A stretch of DNA of 64,000 nt from contig JAKOVD010000032.1 in NCBI GenBank assembly GCA_029782215.1, positions 62,001-126,000 of the forward strand. Direction: 5' to 3'. Shown piece by piece: positions 26,379-35,326 of the stretch. The notes under the pieces are model-generated. The model searched no databases, was not told where the DNA came from, and saw only the letters and a list, made by a program, of their open reading frames with translations. The DNA comes from Chloroflexota bacterium. Its GTDB lineage: Bacteria; Chloroflexota; Anaerolineae; J102. Each line of letters begins with the position of its first letter. The first letter of the stretch is position 1. Made by a program: the position numbers and the translations under genes.

Positions 26379-28880
26379 TCAGGGCAGCTCGTCCAGGGCA
26401 CGGCGCAACTCCGGCCACCAGGGCACCTGGGCAACGCCCTCTGCGAGCGTGCGGCGAGCGCCGACTGCGTCGCCCTCCTGCTGCTGCAGCCGGGCCAGGT
26501 TGAGGTAGGTAGGGCCATACAAGGGGTCGAGCGTCCATAGGGCGCGCAGTTGCGCGCTGGCGGTCGCCGTGTCGCCTGATGCTGCCGCCAGCAGGGCGCG
26601 ACCGTTCCGGGTCTGGATATCGTTGGGTGATAGCTGTAGGGCGCGCTCGTACTGCGCCCGGGCAAGCGGCGCCGCGCTCGGATCGACAAGGCTGCGCCGG
26701 CGCAGCCATTCGGCGTAGGCTGCCGGCGTCTCCGGCGCCAGCGGCTGCGCCGCTTCCGCCCGCGCATACAAGGCTTGAATACGCCGGGAAACGGGATCGT
26801 CAAGACTGGCGTCCGCTGACAACGACAATGCCTCCGTCGGCACAATGCCCGCCGCCACCACGTGGTCATAGGGGCTGAGCCAAAGCGCCCGCTGCAGCGA
26901 CTGCTCACGGGCCGCGGCATCATCGGGCTGCAGAACGGCGCTCTTGAAGGCAATGTCCCCCAGGATGGGCAGCGTCAGCACGACGGCGCACGCCAGGGAG
27001 ACTGCCGCAATGGGCAGTGCGGGGCGCCGCTGCGGCGCCGCCAGAACCAGCACGACCTGCGCCGCCAGCCAGATCACAAACCAGGCGTACGCCAGCCACG
27101 CCGGCAGCCCAGGACTGCGGTTCAGCCAGAGCGCCGGCAGCATCGTGACGACCGGCAGCAACAGGCCGGTCAGGTCCCCTCCCCAGTCGGCCGCCCCTGC
27201 GGCCAGGGAGGTGGCCACCACGTAGATCAGAAGGAGCAGGCTCAGCCACAGGACAAGGGCCGGGGGCATGGCGGCGCTGAGGCTGAAGCCGATCACCGCT
27301 GCGGCAATGCCTGCCAGGTGAAAGACCGTGCGTCGCCGCGCCGCCGGCTGCGGAGGCGCATCCGCCTCTCCGCCGCCGGCAAGGGCCAGCCCGACGACCA
27401 CCCACAGCAGCAAGTCGGCGGCGTGCGTGCTGAAGCTGAAGGCAAGGAGCAACCAGTGCCCGGCAAGGGCCGCCAGCAGAAACGACGACAGCATGGACGC
27501 CGGTCGCGCGGGCGCCTCCTTACCCACGGGTGTGATCAGAAGGACCAATATGCCGCCGCCCAGGAAGCCGGCCATGTAGCCCAGGGGCGCCGCCTGGGCG
27601 CCGGCGAGCAGCCACCCTGCCGCGGCAAGCAGCAGGGCGCCGCCAAGCTGGAACAGGATGGGAAGGACCGCCGGCCGGCCGGCAGCGGATCGCGGCAGCA
27701 CGCGCGCGAACACCGCCGCCCAGAACAAGGACCAGACGAGGAGGCCGGCAAGGCCAGCCTGGGCCAGCAGGTCCAGCGCATAGGTATGGGCGCGGTCGGG
27801 TATGCGAAAGACCCAGTCCACCTCAAAGTGCGCCAACTGCGCCGGCAGAAAAGGCGCGAGCTTGAGGGGCAGCGCATCAGGGCCAACGCCAACAACGAGA
27901 TAGCGGGGCGTCTGACCGACGAGCGCAAGGACGGCCTGCCAGATCAAAAGCCGCTGGCCTCCGCTCCCCCCACTCGCAAACAGGTCACCCAGCCGCGGCG
28001 GCAGCACTTGCGGCGCTGCCCACGCCACCCCGAGAAGGACGCCCCCGGCAGCCAGCACCAGCAAAGCAGCACCCTGCACCCACCTTGCCTGCAGCCGCCG
28101 TCCCTCGGCCAGGATCATGAACACCACGGCGGCAATGGCCGCGAACAGGGCGCTGCGGGAACCGGTGGCGGCAAACGCCGCCGTCATGATGACGAGGGCT
28201 GCAATCAGCCCCGCCCGGCGCCCTGGCGACAAGGCAGGGCCAGCAAAGAGGCGCGCCAAACCCAATAGGAGCGCCACCAGCAGGTAATCGGCCAGAAACA
28301 GGGGATTGCCCAGGCTGGAGGACGCACGCTGGCCCAGGACAAAACTGACGGTCTGTGCCCGCACGGGGTCGTAACCCAGGTACTGCAGCAAGCCATAGAA
28401 CGCCGGGACCATCGCCCCCAGGAGCGCTGCGTCGACCATCAACCAGACGTGTCCAGCCTGGGCTGTCCGGTAGGCGACCACAACCATGATCGCCCCTGCC
28501 AGCACGGCCAGCCAGCCGTAGCCGCGTTCATAGCCTCCCCAAAGGCTCGTGACGGGATCGACGCTGAGCAGCGTGGCGAGGCCGGTCACCCCCACCACCC
28601 CGGCGAGCAGCACAAGGGGCAGGCCGGAATCCCCTGCCGTCGCCAGGCTCCACGCTCGCAGCGACTTCTGCCGCCAGTGCTGCCAGATTTCGACCACGAT
28701 GGGCAAGAGAGCCAGGAACGCCAGGGTGCGCAGGATGGCGCCCTTGTCCGGCTCGAAGCTCATGTTGCTCTGGATATTGAAGTAGCCCGGCACGGCCACC
28801 AATGCTGCCAACAGCGCCGCTCCCGGCAGGTCGATGGCGGGCAGCGGGGAGGAAAGCGTGCGGAGACGACGGCGCGACAT
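26379..28880 (-). CDS. O-antigen ligase/polymerase-like membrane protein with TPR tail
   Basis: 833 residues from the ATG at 28880 (MSRRRLRTLSS), which is 10 bases after the stop of the preceding gene; a longer frame overlaps that gene. About 14 or more hydrophobic helices fill residues 15-640. The Wzy_C/O-antigen-ligase signature is in the periplasmic loop: RLLIWQAVLALV and DRAHTYALDLLAQAGLAGLL, with the conserved His. Residues about 690-833 form three or more TPR helices (ARAQYERALQLSPNDIQTRN, AQLRALWTLDPLYGPTYLN). Polymerases with cytoplasmic or external TPRs of this size are common in Chloroflexota and Bacteroidota, from memory. It probably polymerises or transfers the glycan made by neighbouring transferases. 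Confidence 0.85.
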   Translation of the reverse strand: MSRRRLRTLSSPLPAIDLPGAALLAALVAVPGYFNIQSNMSFEPDKGAILRTLAFLALLPIVVEIWQHWRQKSLRAWSLATAGDSGLPLVLLAGVVGVTGLATLLSVDPVTSLWGGYERGYGWLAVLAGAIMVVVAYRTAQAGHVWLMVDAALLGAMVPAFYGLLQYLGYDPVRAQTVSFVLGQRASSSLGNPLFLADYLLVALLLGLARLFAGPALSPGRRAGLIAALVIMTAAFAATGSRSALFAAIAAVVFMILAEGRRLQARWVQGAALLVLAAGGVLLGVAWAAPQVLPPRLGDLFASGGSGGQRLLIWQAVLALVGQTPRYLVVGVGPDALPLKLAPFLPAQLAHFEVDWVFRIPDRAHTYALDLLAQAGLAGLLVWSLFWAAVFARVLPRSAAGRPAVLPILFQLGGALLLAAAGWLLAGAQAAPLGYMAGFLGGGILVLLITPVGKEAPARPASMLSSFLLAALAGHWLLLAFSFSTHAADLLLWVVVGLALAGGGEADAPPQPAARRRTVFHLAGIAAAVIGFSLSAAMPPALVLWLSLLLLIYVVATSLAAGAADWGGDLTGLLLPVVTMLPALWLNRSPGLPAWLAYAWFVIWLAAQVVLVLAAPQRRPALPIAAVSLACAVVLTLPILGDIAFKSAVLQPDDAAAREQSLQRALWLSPYDHVVAAGIVPTEALSLSADASLDDPVSRRIQALYARAEAAQPLAPETPAAYAEWLRRRSLVDPSAAPLARAQYERALQLSPNDIQTRNGRALLAAASGDTATASAQLRALWTLDPLYGPTYLNLARLQQQEGDAVGARRTLAEGVAQVPWWPELRRALDELP

Positions 28881-28890
28881 GAGGCGAAGT

Positions 28891-29985
28891 CTAGGCCCAA
28901 ACCTGCGAGCGATAGAGATCGAGGAAACGCTGGCAGCGCAGGGACGGTTCAAACCGGGCCTGGCTGCGATAGGCATCGCCCAGCGCGGGGTCACGCTTCA
29001 TCGAGCCGTCCAGGACTCGTTCGATGCCTTCCACGAGCGCCGTCCCCGAATCCGGCGTCACCAGAACGGCATGTCCGGCGCCCCTGCACAGATCGGGCAC
29101 GCCCCCCGTGCGCGCTGCCACCGTCGGCGTGCCTGCCGCCAGCGCCTCAAAGATGGTCATGCCCCAGGCCTCCCGCCGTGAAGGAGCCACCACAGCATCC
29201 ACCACCTGATACCAGGGCCGGACGTCCTCCTGAAAACCCATCGCGTGGACGCCGGACTGCGCCAGGAGCGGGGCCAGACGCCGGCGGTACGAGGCCGAAG
29301 CGGCAGGCGCCCCCACAATCCAGAGGTGCAGGTCCCGGTAGGCGGCGAGCATGACCTTCCAGATGTCCAGCAGCAGGTCCAGGCCCTTTTCGGGTGCAAG
29401 ACGACCCGCATAGAGAAGGTGTCTGCCTTCTGGCAGTGAAACGGGCGCCGGCATGGGAGCCATGGGAAGGACGGCGCTGGAGTTGCCGATGACGTGGAGG
29501 CGCGCAGCCGAAACGCCTGCGGCCACCAGGGCGGTTTCCCAGGCCGTCGAGACCGCTGCCACGGCGTCGGCGCGCCGCAGCAGCCAGCGGTCGCAGGCAT
29601 TCCATAGAGCCATACGGCGTGTCTCGGCTGTGTGACCGTGCGATTCCGCCAGCCACACAGCCTCCGCACCCTGCGCCCGGCAGAAGTAGCCACACCAATC
29701 GCTGCGGTAGTCGTAGGTATGCACAAGCGCCGGTCCGAGCTTCGCCAATCGCTCCCGGACGCGGCCTAACACACCGGGCCGGAGGGCGCCGGGATCGGCG
29801 ATGGTCGCAGCGCCGATCCCGGCGGCGCGTGCGGCGGCAGCAAGCGGATGCTCACCCTGGCCCCGATAGAGACAAAGCACGAAAGGTGTCCATCCCGACG
29901 CCGCCAGCCGTACAGCATGGTCGAGGAGTTGGCGTTCGATACCGCCAAGGCGGGGGCTGGAACGTAGCAAGCAGACCACCTTCAC
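28891..29985 (-). CDS. Family 4 glycosyltransferase
   Basis: 364 residues. A GT-B fold enzyme of the GT4 type: N-terminal VVCLLRSSPRLGGIERQLLDHA, the donor-binding LLYAGRLAPEKGLDLLLDIW, VHAMGFQEDVRPWYQVVDAVV and the EX7E-like PSRREAWGMTIFEALAAGTPTV. It retains its sugar on the acceptor and is probably cytoplasmic. I chose GTG at 29985 over the TTG at 29991, because a TACAAT -10 (29992-29997) ends six bases in front of it, implying leaderless transcription, and homologues begin MKVV. It is followed after 10 bases by the polymerase. Confidence 0.9.
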   Translation of the reverse strand: MKVVCLLRSSPRLGGIERQLLDHAVRLAASGWTPFVLCLYRGQGEHPLAAAARAAGIGAATIADPGALRPGVLGRVRERLAKLGPALVHTYDYRSDWCGYFCRAQGAEAVWLAESHGHTAETRRMALWNACDRWLLRRADAVAAVSTAWETALVAAGVSAARLHVIGNSSAVLPMAPMPAPVSLPEGRHLLYAGRLAPEKGLDLLLDIWKVMLAAYRDLHLWIVGAPAASASYRRRLAPLLAQSGVHAMGFQEDVRPWYQVVDAVVAPSRREAWGMTIFEALAAGTPTVAARTGGVPDLCRGAGHAVLVTPDSGTALVEGIERVLDGSMKRDPALGDAYRSQARFEPSLRCQRFLDLYRSQVWA

Positions 29986-29991
29986 GGGCAA

Positions 29992-29997
29992 ATTGTA
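29992..29997 (-). promoter_or_regulatory. Extended -10 (TGGTACAAT) giving a leaderless transcript
   Basis: On the minus strand TACAAT with an upstream TGn. It ends six bases before the GTG at 29985, the same geometry as the plus-strand promoter at 6232. No -35 is needed for an extended -10. Confidence 0.55.
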
Positions 29998-30066
29998 CCA
30001 TCTTTGCTGGCGGCCCGTGCCGCAGCGACCGGACCTTGGATTCGACGCCGCTTGAAACCTGACCCC

Positions 30067-31815
30067 TCAGAGCCAATAGAAGGGGTAAAGCAAGAACGCC
30101 AGGACGTAGACATTGAAGAGGGCTAACAGCAGGACGCTGGCAAGCGTCATGTAGCGCCTGGCGCGTTGCGGAACCCAGATGCGCCACCCAAGCCAGATGA
30201 ACAGAAACACCGCCGGAGCGACCGCATACAGATACCGTATCTGTGGCACCGCTTCACCCGAGTAGTCGGCGTAAACCACCTGCTTGCCCACGACAAACAA
30301 GAGCTGCACCACGATGGCAACCGCGAAAAGCGCCAACGTGCGCTTCTGCCATCCCGCCAGGGTTCGTTGGTAGTGCGTCAGCGGCAGACGCAGAACCCCC
30401 AGAATGGCAAGAAGAAGCAGGCCGGCGCCCAGCCAGTAAAGCGGCTCAGGCAAAGCAACGCGCATCCAGCCGAACCAACCGGTGAAGGTGCGCATCATGG
30501 CATTGCTGTGCTCGACGAGCGGGTACGCCAGCAGGCTGCGCCAGTAAGCGCCGCTGGCGAGGCTGGCGCGGAAATCATCGGGCAAACCGAGTCTTCCCAC
30601 CAGGAAGAGCATAGCCAGCAGCACCGCTGCCGCCACAGCCGCCACCGCCATGGCGATCCAGGCATGACGGCGCCGCGACCGGCCTTCGGGCGAAGGATCG
30701 CCACGGCTCAGCCGCGCCGCGGCCCAAAAAGCGAACGCCAGGGGTGCAATCACAGCCGCCGTCAAGGCAGTGCGCTTGGTCGCAATGCCCAACAGCGCCA
30801 GAGCCACCAGCCAGGAAACGTTGCCAAGATGAGGACCATGCCGCAGGATGCGGACGGCAAAAAAGAGCGCCCACACCACCAGCATCTCAGCCAGGACATC
30901 GTTGTTGACCGCCGCATTGGCCGCCAGATGCGAAGGCCACAGCGCAGCCAGGGCGAGGACCCCCACCGCCCACGAGCGCCGGTCAGGGAACAGCTCAGCA
31001 ACCGTAAGGTAGATACCGATCAGGGTCAGGCCAAAGAGAAGGAGGCTGAACAAGCGCAGGCGCATGATGCCCTGATCGAGATCCGCATCCTGACCCCAGA
31101 GGGAGAGCAGCCCACCCGCCAATGCATAATAGAGAGGAGGCTGGAAAAAGGCGGTCGCGTACTCCTGACCCCAGATCTGCGCAAAGGAATCGGGCAGTTT
31201 GGCCGGATCCCAGCCGATCATGGAGAAACCATACCACCAAAAGCTGCGCGCCTCCATCGCCGCGATCATTTCCTGCTCCCACTCGGGCACCCGGTCGCGG
31301 CCGGCAACCACGGGCTTGTGCAAGCGGGCGACGTGCAGGGCCACTTCATAGTGACGCGGCTCATCCGGCTGCATCCACGGCAGGATGACAAAGGCATAGC
31401 CAGCAGCCAACAACACACCCGCCGTCACCAGGCCCGCAACGGCCACGCGTTCGCCTGTAATCCAGCGCCGCAGATAAGCCCGCGTCCCTTCGGCGCCAGT
31501 CCGGGTCTGGTAGGCGATGGCCGTTTGGATGCTGAAGATGAGGGCCAGAACCCAGCACAGCAGCGTCTCCCAAAGGCTGCCGGCGGTGGTAAGCGCCAGC
31601 CCCGACGCTGTCAGCGCCAGCCCACCATAGACGGCGACGCCTATCCGCCGGCCCCCAAGCACAAGGCGCAGCGTACTGCCGGAACTCTGGGCGCGATACA
31701 CGGCATGGCTGGCAGCCGCCACGATCACGGCCATGCCCGTCACCAAGAGCGCGTTGGCAAAGACGTCGGCCCAGTCCATCACAGCGCCAGCCAGGTCAGA
31801 GGGTGAGAGCGACAA
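30067..31815 (-). CDS. Multi-pass membrane glycosyltransferase-like protein (DUF2142/GT-C type)
   Basis: 582 residues with roughly 12-13 hydrophobic helices. After the fourth helix comes LPWMQPDEPRHYEVALHVARLHKP, the first extracytoplasmic loop whose acidic PDEPxHY motif is typical of DUF2142 and related GT-C enzymes that use polyprenyl-phosphate sugars. A second loop carries FFQPPLYYALAGGLL. I expect a transferase that acts on the outer face of the membrane; donor and acceptor are unknown. It is 81 bases upstream of the GT4 gene and 58 bases after the mucin-like protein. Confidence 0.75.
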   Translation of the reverse strand: MSLSPSDLAGAVMDWADVFANALLVTGMAVIVAAASHAVYRAQSSGSTLRLVLGGRRIGVAVYGGLALTASGLALTTAGSLWETLLCWVLALIFSIQTAIAYQTRTGAEGTRAYLRRWITGERVAVAGLVTAGVLLAAGYAFVILPWMQPDEPRHYEVALHVARLHKPVVAGRDRVPEWEQEMIAAMEARSFWWYGFSMIGWDPAKLPDSFAQIWGQEYATAFFQPPLYYALAGGLLSLWGQDADLDQGIMRLRLFSLLLFGLTLIGIYLTVAELFPDRRSWAVGVLALAALWPSHLAANAAVNNDVLAEMLVVWALFFAVRILRHGPHLGNVSWLVALALLGIATKRTALTAAVIAPLAFAFWAAARLSRGDPSPEGRSRRRHAWIAMAVAAVAAAVLLAMLFLVGRLGLPDDFRASLASGAYWRSLLAYPLVEHSNAMMRTFTGWFGWMRVALPEPLYWLGAGLLLLAILGVLRLPLTHYQRTLAGWQKRTLALFAVAIVVQLLFVVGKQVVYADYSGEAVPQIRYLYAVAPAVFLFIWLGWRIWVPQRARRYMTLASVLLLALFNVYVLAFLLYPFYWL

Positions 31816-31873
31816 AGGTCACGGTCAGAGGTCGCCTCGTTCCAGTCGCAGCTCGTTGCCGCGGACCATCGCC

Positions 31874-32791
31874 TTAACTGCCCTGTTGCCGGCGAATGAA
31901 GAAGACGAGACCTCCCGCCAGCAGCAGCGCAACGGCGCCAACACCCAGGAACAGCCGTGGGTCGGGCGTCCGGGATGTCTCTTCGGCAGCGGGCGCCCCC
32001 TGTGCCTTCTCCGTCGGGAGCTTAGTAAAAGCCTCCTCCGTGGCGGGCGCCGGGTTCGTCCCACCGGCTGTGCCCCCGGCTCCTGTGGTCGCTGTGGTCG
32101 CCGGCGGCGATGCGACCGCAACAGGCTGCTGGCTGCCCGGCGCCACCGGCGTCACAACCGCACCGGCCGCCGGTGTTCCCGATGCAGCGGCCCCACCCAC
32201 ACCCGTCGCGATCGCGCTGACCGTGGCCCCAGCAGCCGGTGTGGGAAGCGGTGATAACGGCGTGATGCCTGCCGTCACCGCCGTGGGCGTCGTGCTGAGC
32301 TGAAGCGCGGCCGCGGTTGGCGTACCGGTCGGCTGGAGCGTTGACGCCGGCGTATTGGTGGGTTGGACGGTGCTGGTGGCAGCCGTCGTCGCAACCTGGG
32401 TTGCCGCGGTCGTGGGCGTGCTCGTCGCCTGTGCGACCACGGTGGTAGGTGTGCTCGTAGGCTGGCTGCCGGCGGTCGTGGGCGTGTTCGTGGGCTGGCT
32501 GCCGGCAGTGGTGGGGGTGTTCGTGGGCTGCGCGGCCTGGATTGTAGGCGTGCTCGTCGGCAGGGTGGTAGTGGCCGTGGACGCCTCGGTAGGCTTGAGC
32601 GTCGGTGTGACCGAGGGTCTTGCCGTGGGCGGTGCGGCGATGTGTGCCGGCAGCGCCCCCTCATTCCTCTGCGGTGACGTATTCGCCTGCCGCAACGAAG
32701 GTGCGATGGTTGCCCAGGCCGGCTGCGGCAGAGTCAAGGCACAGAAGAGAAGCAATGAGGTCAGGTACAGGAAAGCACGGTTCATTGACAT
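31874..32791 (-). CDS. Mucin-like Thr/Pro-rich surface protein
   Basis: 305 residues. Signal peptide (residues 3-28, ending PAWA), then about 200 residues of Thr/Pro/Ala repeats including a perfect-looking 11-residue unit (PTTAGSQPTNT), and at the end a single membrane helix (LFLGVGAVALLLAGGLVFF) followed by RRQQGS. That is the layout of a stalk anchored in the membrane, with no LPXTG motif. No enzymatic domain is present. The Thr density makes it a candidate glycoprotein and its position inside the glycan locus is suggestive. The start could be ATG 32791 or 32785; both precede NRAFLYLTSL. Confidence 0.8.
   Translation of the reverse strand: MSMNRAFLYLTSLLLFCALTLPQPAWATIAPSLRQANTSPQRNEGALPAHIAAPPTARPSVTPTLKPTEASTATTTLPTSTPTIQAAQPTNTPTTAGSQPTNTPTTAGSQPTSTPTTVVAQATSTPTTAATQVATTAATSTVQPTNTPASTLQPTGTPTAAALQLSTTPTAVTAGITPLSPLPTPAAGATVSAIATGVGGAAASGTPAAGAVVTPVAPGSQQPVAVASPPATTATTGAGGTAGGTNPAPATEEAFTKLPTEKAQGAPAAEETSRTPDPRLFLGVGAVALLLAGGLVFFIRRQQGS
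32461..32526. repeat. 33-bp tandem repeat in the mucin-like gene
   Basis: Two near-identical 33-base units (32461-32493, 32494-32526, each starting GCTGGCTGCCGGC) encode the 11-residue repeat; weaker copies flank them. Length keeps the reading frame. Confidence 0.75.
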
Positions 32792-32959
32792 GGCTGCGGG
32801 GAGAGGGGTGTCCCCCAGGCTTCAACAAGCAGGTAGCATCCACAACTTAGACGCCACGCCGCACCAAAAGCAAACGGGCGCGCCACGATCTTGTGGTGAC
32901 GCGGCCGGGACGCCAATTGATTCACTGCGACCAACACCGCGCAAGAGGCAACTGCAGGG

Positions 32960-32989
32960 AGTATACGCCGGAGACAGGTAATCGCGAAA
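32960..32989 (-). promoter_or_regulatory. Possible promoter of the mucin-like gene
   Basis: On the minus strand TATACT (32965-32960) lies 18 bases after a poor -35 (TTTCGC). It would give a leader of about 160 bases to the ATG at 32791. Weak evidence. Confidence 0.3.
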
Positions 32990-33042
32990 CTCCTTCGCCC
33001 CACAGGCGCACGGGACGTCGTTCTCCCCCCAGCGCCGTAACC

Positions 33043-35007
33043 CTACGCGCCCAGAGCCTGACGCTGTGGTGCGGTCACCTTGCCGTCCACGGGCGCCGCC
33101 ATCTCCGTTTGGCGCAGCGACGCCGTGCTGCCCTGAACCGGCGTCTGATACTCAGGCACCAGCCCGCGCAGAAGCCTCATGATCGCTTCCCGATCGTTGC
33201 GCAGCGAAGCCGTTTCCAGGGCTTCGATGCAGCCATCCATGTCATGAGGCACGGGGTCGCTGGCGCTTCCGGCAACAAAGATCTTGTCGTGTTTCGTGCG
33301 GTAGTAGGACTCGCCCGCGACGGACAGCTCTTCGAACAGCTTCTCGCCTGGACGCATGCCCGTAAAGACGATCTCGATGTCGGCGCCAACCTCCAATCCC
33401 GACAGCTCGATCATGTCACGAGCGAGATCGACGATCTTGACCGGCTCACCCATGTCAAGCAGGAAGACCTCGCCCCCTTGGCCCAGCACTGATGCCTGCA
33501 GCACCAACTGCACCGCCTCGGGAATGGTCATGAAGTAGCGCCGCATCTCAGGATGCGTCACCGTTACCGGGCCGCCGGCTGCAATCTGCCGGCGGAACGT
33601 ATGGACCACACTGCCGCGACTCCCGAGCACATTGCCGAAGCGCACCGCTACAAAGTGCTTGCCCGTCGCCGTCGCCGCTTGATGTACCAGCAGCTCGGCC
33701 GCCCGCTTGCTCGCGCCCATGATGCTGGTCGGGTTGACCGCCTTATCCGTCGAGATCATGACGAAGTGCTCAACGCCCGCTTGCAGGGCCGCCTGGACCA
33801 CATTGCGCGTCCCCAGGACGTTGTTCGTGATCGCCTCGACCGGGTTCGCTTCCATCAGCGGGACGTGCTTATGGGCCGCAGCGTGAAACACAACCTGCGG
33901 CCGGTACTGCTCGAAGACCGTTTGGATCCGATCGGGGAAGCGAATATCGGCAATGACGGGCTGCAGCCTGGACGTCTTGCCGGCCGCCTGAGGCTCGGTC
34001 TGCTGCTCAAGCGTCCGCAGTTCATTGTGAATGTCGAAGATGCTGTTCTCGCCGTGTCCCAGGAGGATGATCTGCGACGGCTGGCAGCGCCAGATCTGGC
34101 GGCAGAGCTCACTGCCGATCGAGCCGCCCCCTCCCGTCACCAGCACGCGCTTGCCACGCAGCAATTGGCGCACGGCCTCGATATCCGTCTGAATCGGCGC
34201 CCGACGCAGCAGGTCGGCGATATCGATATCGCGCAACTGGTTGACGCTGACATCACCGCCGATCAACTCGTACATCCCCGGCATGATCTTCGTTTCGACG
34301 CCTGCCTCTTCGCAGATGTGCTTGATATCGCGTATCGCCCGGCCGGACACCGTTGGCATGGCGATGATGATCTTCTTGATCCGCAGTCTGCTCACCGTTT
34401 CCGGAATGGCGTTGCGATCCCCGCGTACGATCACCCGGTGGATGCTGACGTTGTGCTTCCTGGGATCGTCGTCGAAGAACGCCACCACCCTCATGCCCAA
34501 CTGAGGGTTTGCCTGCAGCTCGCGCACGATCATGGCGCCTGCGTCCCCGGCCCCAAAAACCCCCACGTCGATTTGGGCCTTGGGCAGGGCCTTGCTGGAG
34601 GGCGAGTAGTGATCGAAAACCCGCACAAAAAGGCGAGGCCCCATCGTCGCCGCCAGGGCCAGCAGGACGAAGACAAAGGGAATGGACCGGGGAATGAAAA
34701 TGGGCAGGGCCTGAAGCGCCACCACCGTGAGGCTGATGAAGCTGCTGAACGCAACGGCCGTGATGACGCCGAAGAGCAGTAACAACATCTCGTCGACGGA
34801 CGCATAGCGCCAGTAGCGCGAGTAAACCCCCGCCCGCTTGAAAAACAAGGGTGTCACAAAGACCGCAATCGCCGCAAACAGCAGAAAACCGGTCCAGTAC
34901 TCCTCAAGATGGAACCGCTCGAGCCGCAGGACGAAGCTCAGGTAGGCCGCTAGCGCGAGCAAGAGCACGTCGGCTATGAAGAGGTGACGATTTCGAACAA
35001 GTCTCAT
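33043..35007 (-). CDS. FlaA1/CapD-type membrane UDP-sugar 4,6-dehydratase
   Basis: 654 residues from the ATG at 35007 (MRLVRNRHLFIADVLLL) with a GGATTAGAG leader; a longer frame to 35205 is not conserved and contains the promoter. The first 130 residues hold four membrane helices, then a nucleotide-binding domain, and the C-terminal half is a short-chain dehydrogenase: GGGGSIGSELCRQIW, AAHKHVPLME, STDKAVNPTSIMGASKR, where Met-Gly replaces the usual catalytic Tyr as in the PglF/WbpM family. It makes UDP-4-keto-6-deoxy sugar from UDP-GlcNAc, the substrate for the DegT aminotransferase at 45.5 kb. Expressed from the promoter at 35084-35112. Confidence 0.92.
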   Translation of the reverse strand: MRLVRNRHLFIADVLLLALAAYLSFVLRLERFHLEEYWTGFLLFAAIAVFVTPLFFKRAGVYSRYWRYASVDEMLLLLFGVITAVAFSSFISLTVVALQALPIFIPRSIPFVFVLLALAATMGPRLFVRVFDHYSPSSKALPKAQIDVGVFGAGDAGAMIVRELQANPQLGMRVVAFFDDDPRKHNVSIHRVIVRGDRNAIPETVSRLRIKKIIIAMPTVSGRAIRDIKHICEEAGVETKIMPGMYELIGGDVSVNQLRDIDIADLLRRAPIQTDIEAVRQLLRGKRVLVTGGGGSIGSELCRQIWRCQPSQIILLGHGENSIFDIHNELRTLEQQTEPQAAGKTSRLQPVIADIRFPDRIQTVFEQYRPQVVFHAAAHKHVPLMEANPVEAITNNVLGTRNVVQAALQAGVEHFVMISTDKAVNPTSIMGASKRAAELLVHQAATATGKHFVAVRFGNVLGSRGSVVHTFRRQIAAGGPVTVTHPEMRRYFMTIPEAVQLVLQASVLGQGGEVFLLDMGEPVKIVDLARDMIELSGLEVGADIEIVFTGMRPGEKLFEELSVAGESYYRTKHDKIFVAGSASDPVPHDMDGCIEALETASLRNDREAIMRLLRGLVPEYQTPVQGSTASLRQTEMAAPVDGKVTAPQRQALGA

Positions 35008-35326
35008 CTCTAATCCTGACCCCAGCCAGGGCGGGAACAGGTCGAAAACTGCGCAGGACCCAACCGTAACAACCGTTGGCTCCATCATACCAGCAGTCGC
35101 GACCGCGCGCAATGTTGAGAGATTGCCTATGCCAGACGACTGACCACCATAGGTTGAGCGGATAATGGTCCCGGACGACATCCGCAGGCAGCAAGGAATT
35201 CCCATCAGAGGCCGCTGGCACGCCGATGGGCGCAGCCCCGGCGCGCGTTGGGAACGAGGTTTGACTTCCCTGGCGCCTTTCTGCGCCGGACCTGCTCAAC
35301 CGCATTCAGCCCAGACGGGCTGCGCG
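35008..35326. other. Intergenic stretch between the sulfotransferase and the dehydratase
   Basis: Holds the minus-strand promoter (35084-35112) and about 70 bases of dehydratase leader with the near-palindrome CCAACCGTAACAACCGTTGG (35070-35079 region). The remaining 200 bases, including GGCGC/GCGCC arms near 35272-35286, show no gene and no U-tract terminator after the sulfotransferase. Confidence 0.5.
35084..35112 (-). promoter_or_regulatory. Promoter of the dehydratase-to-GT2 unit
   Basis: On the minus strand TTGCGC (35112-35107), 17-base spacer, TATGAT (35089-35084). Transcription would start near 35077, about 70 bases before the ATG at 35007. Confidence 0.6.

Noticed and set aside
26862-28268. 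468-codon open frame on the plus strand opposite the polymerase/TPR gene
   Set aside because: Rich in Arg, Gln, Gly and His with no domain; it is the antisense frame of a high-GC gene. The minus-strand gene has clear membrane helices and TPRs.
30166-31806. 546-codon plus-strand open frame opposite the DUF2142-like gene
   Set aside because: Composition (Arg/Gln/His-rich, no hydrophobic core) is that of a high-GC antisense frame, while the minus strand encodes a coherent membrane protein.
35008-35205. 66-residue extension of the CapD-type dehydratase
   Set aside because: Contains the TTGCGC-17-TATGAT promoter and no conserved residues; the ATG at 35007 has its own ribosome site.
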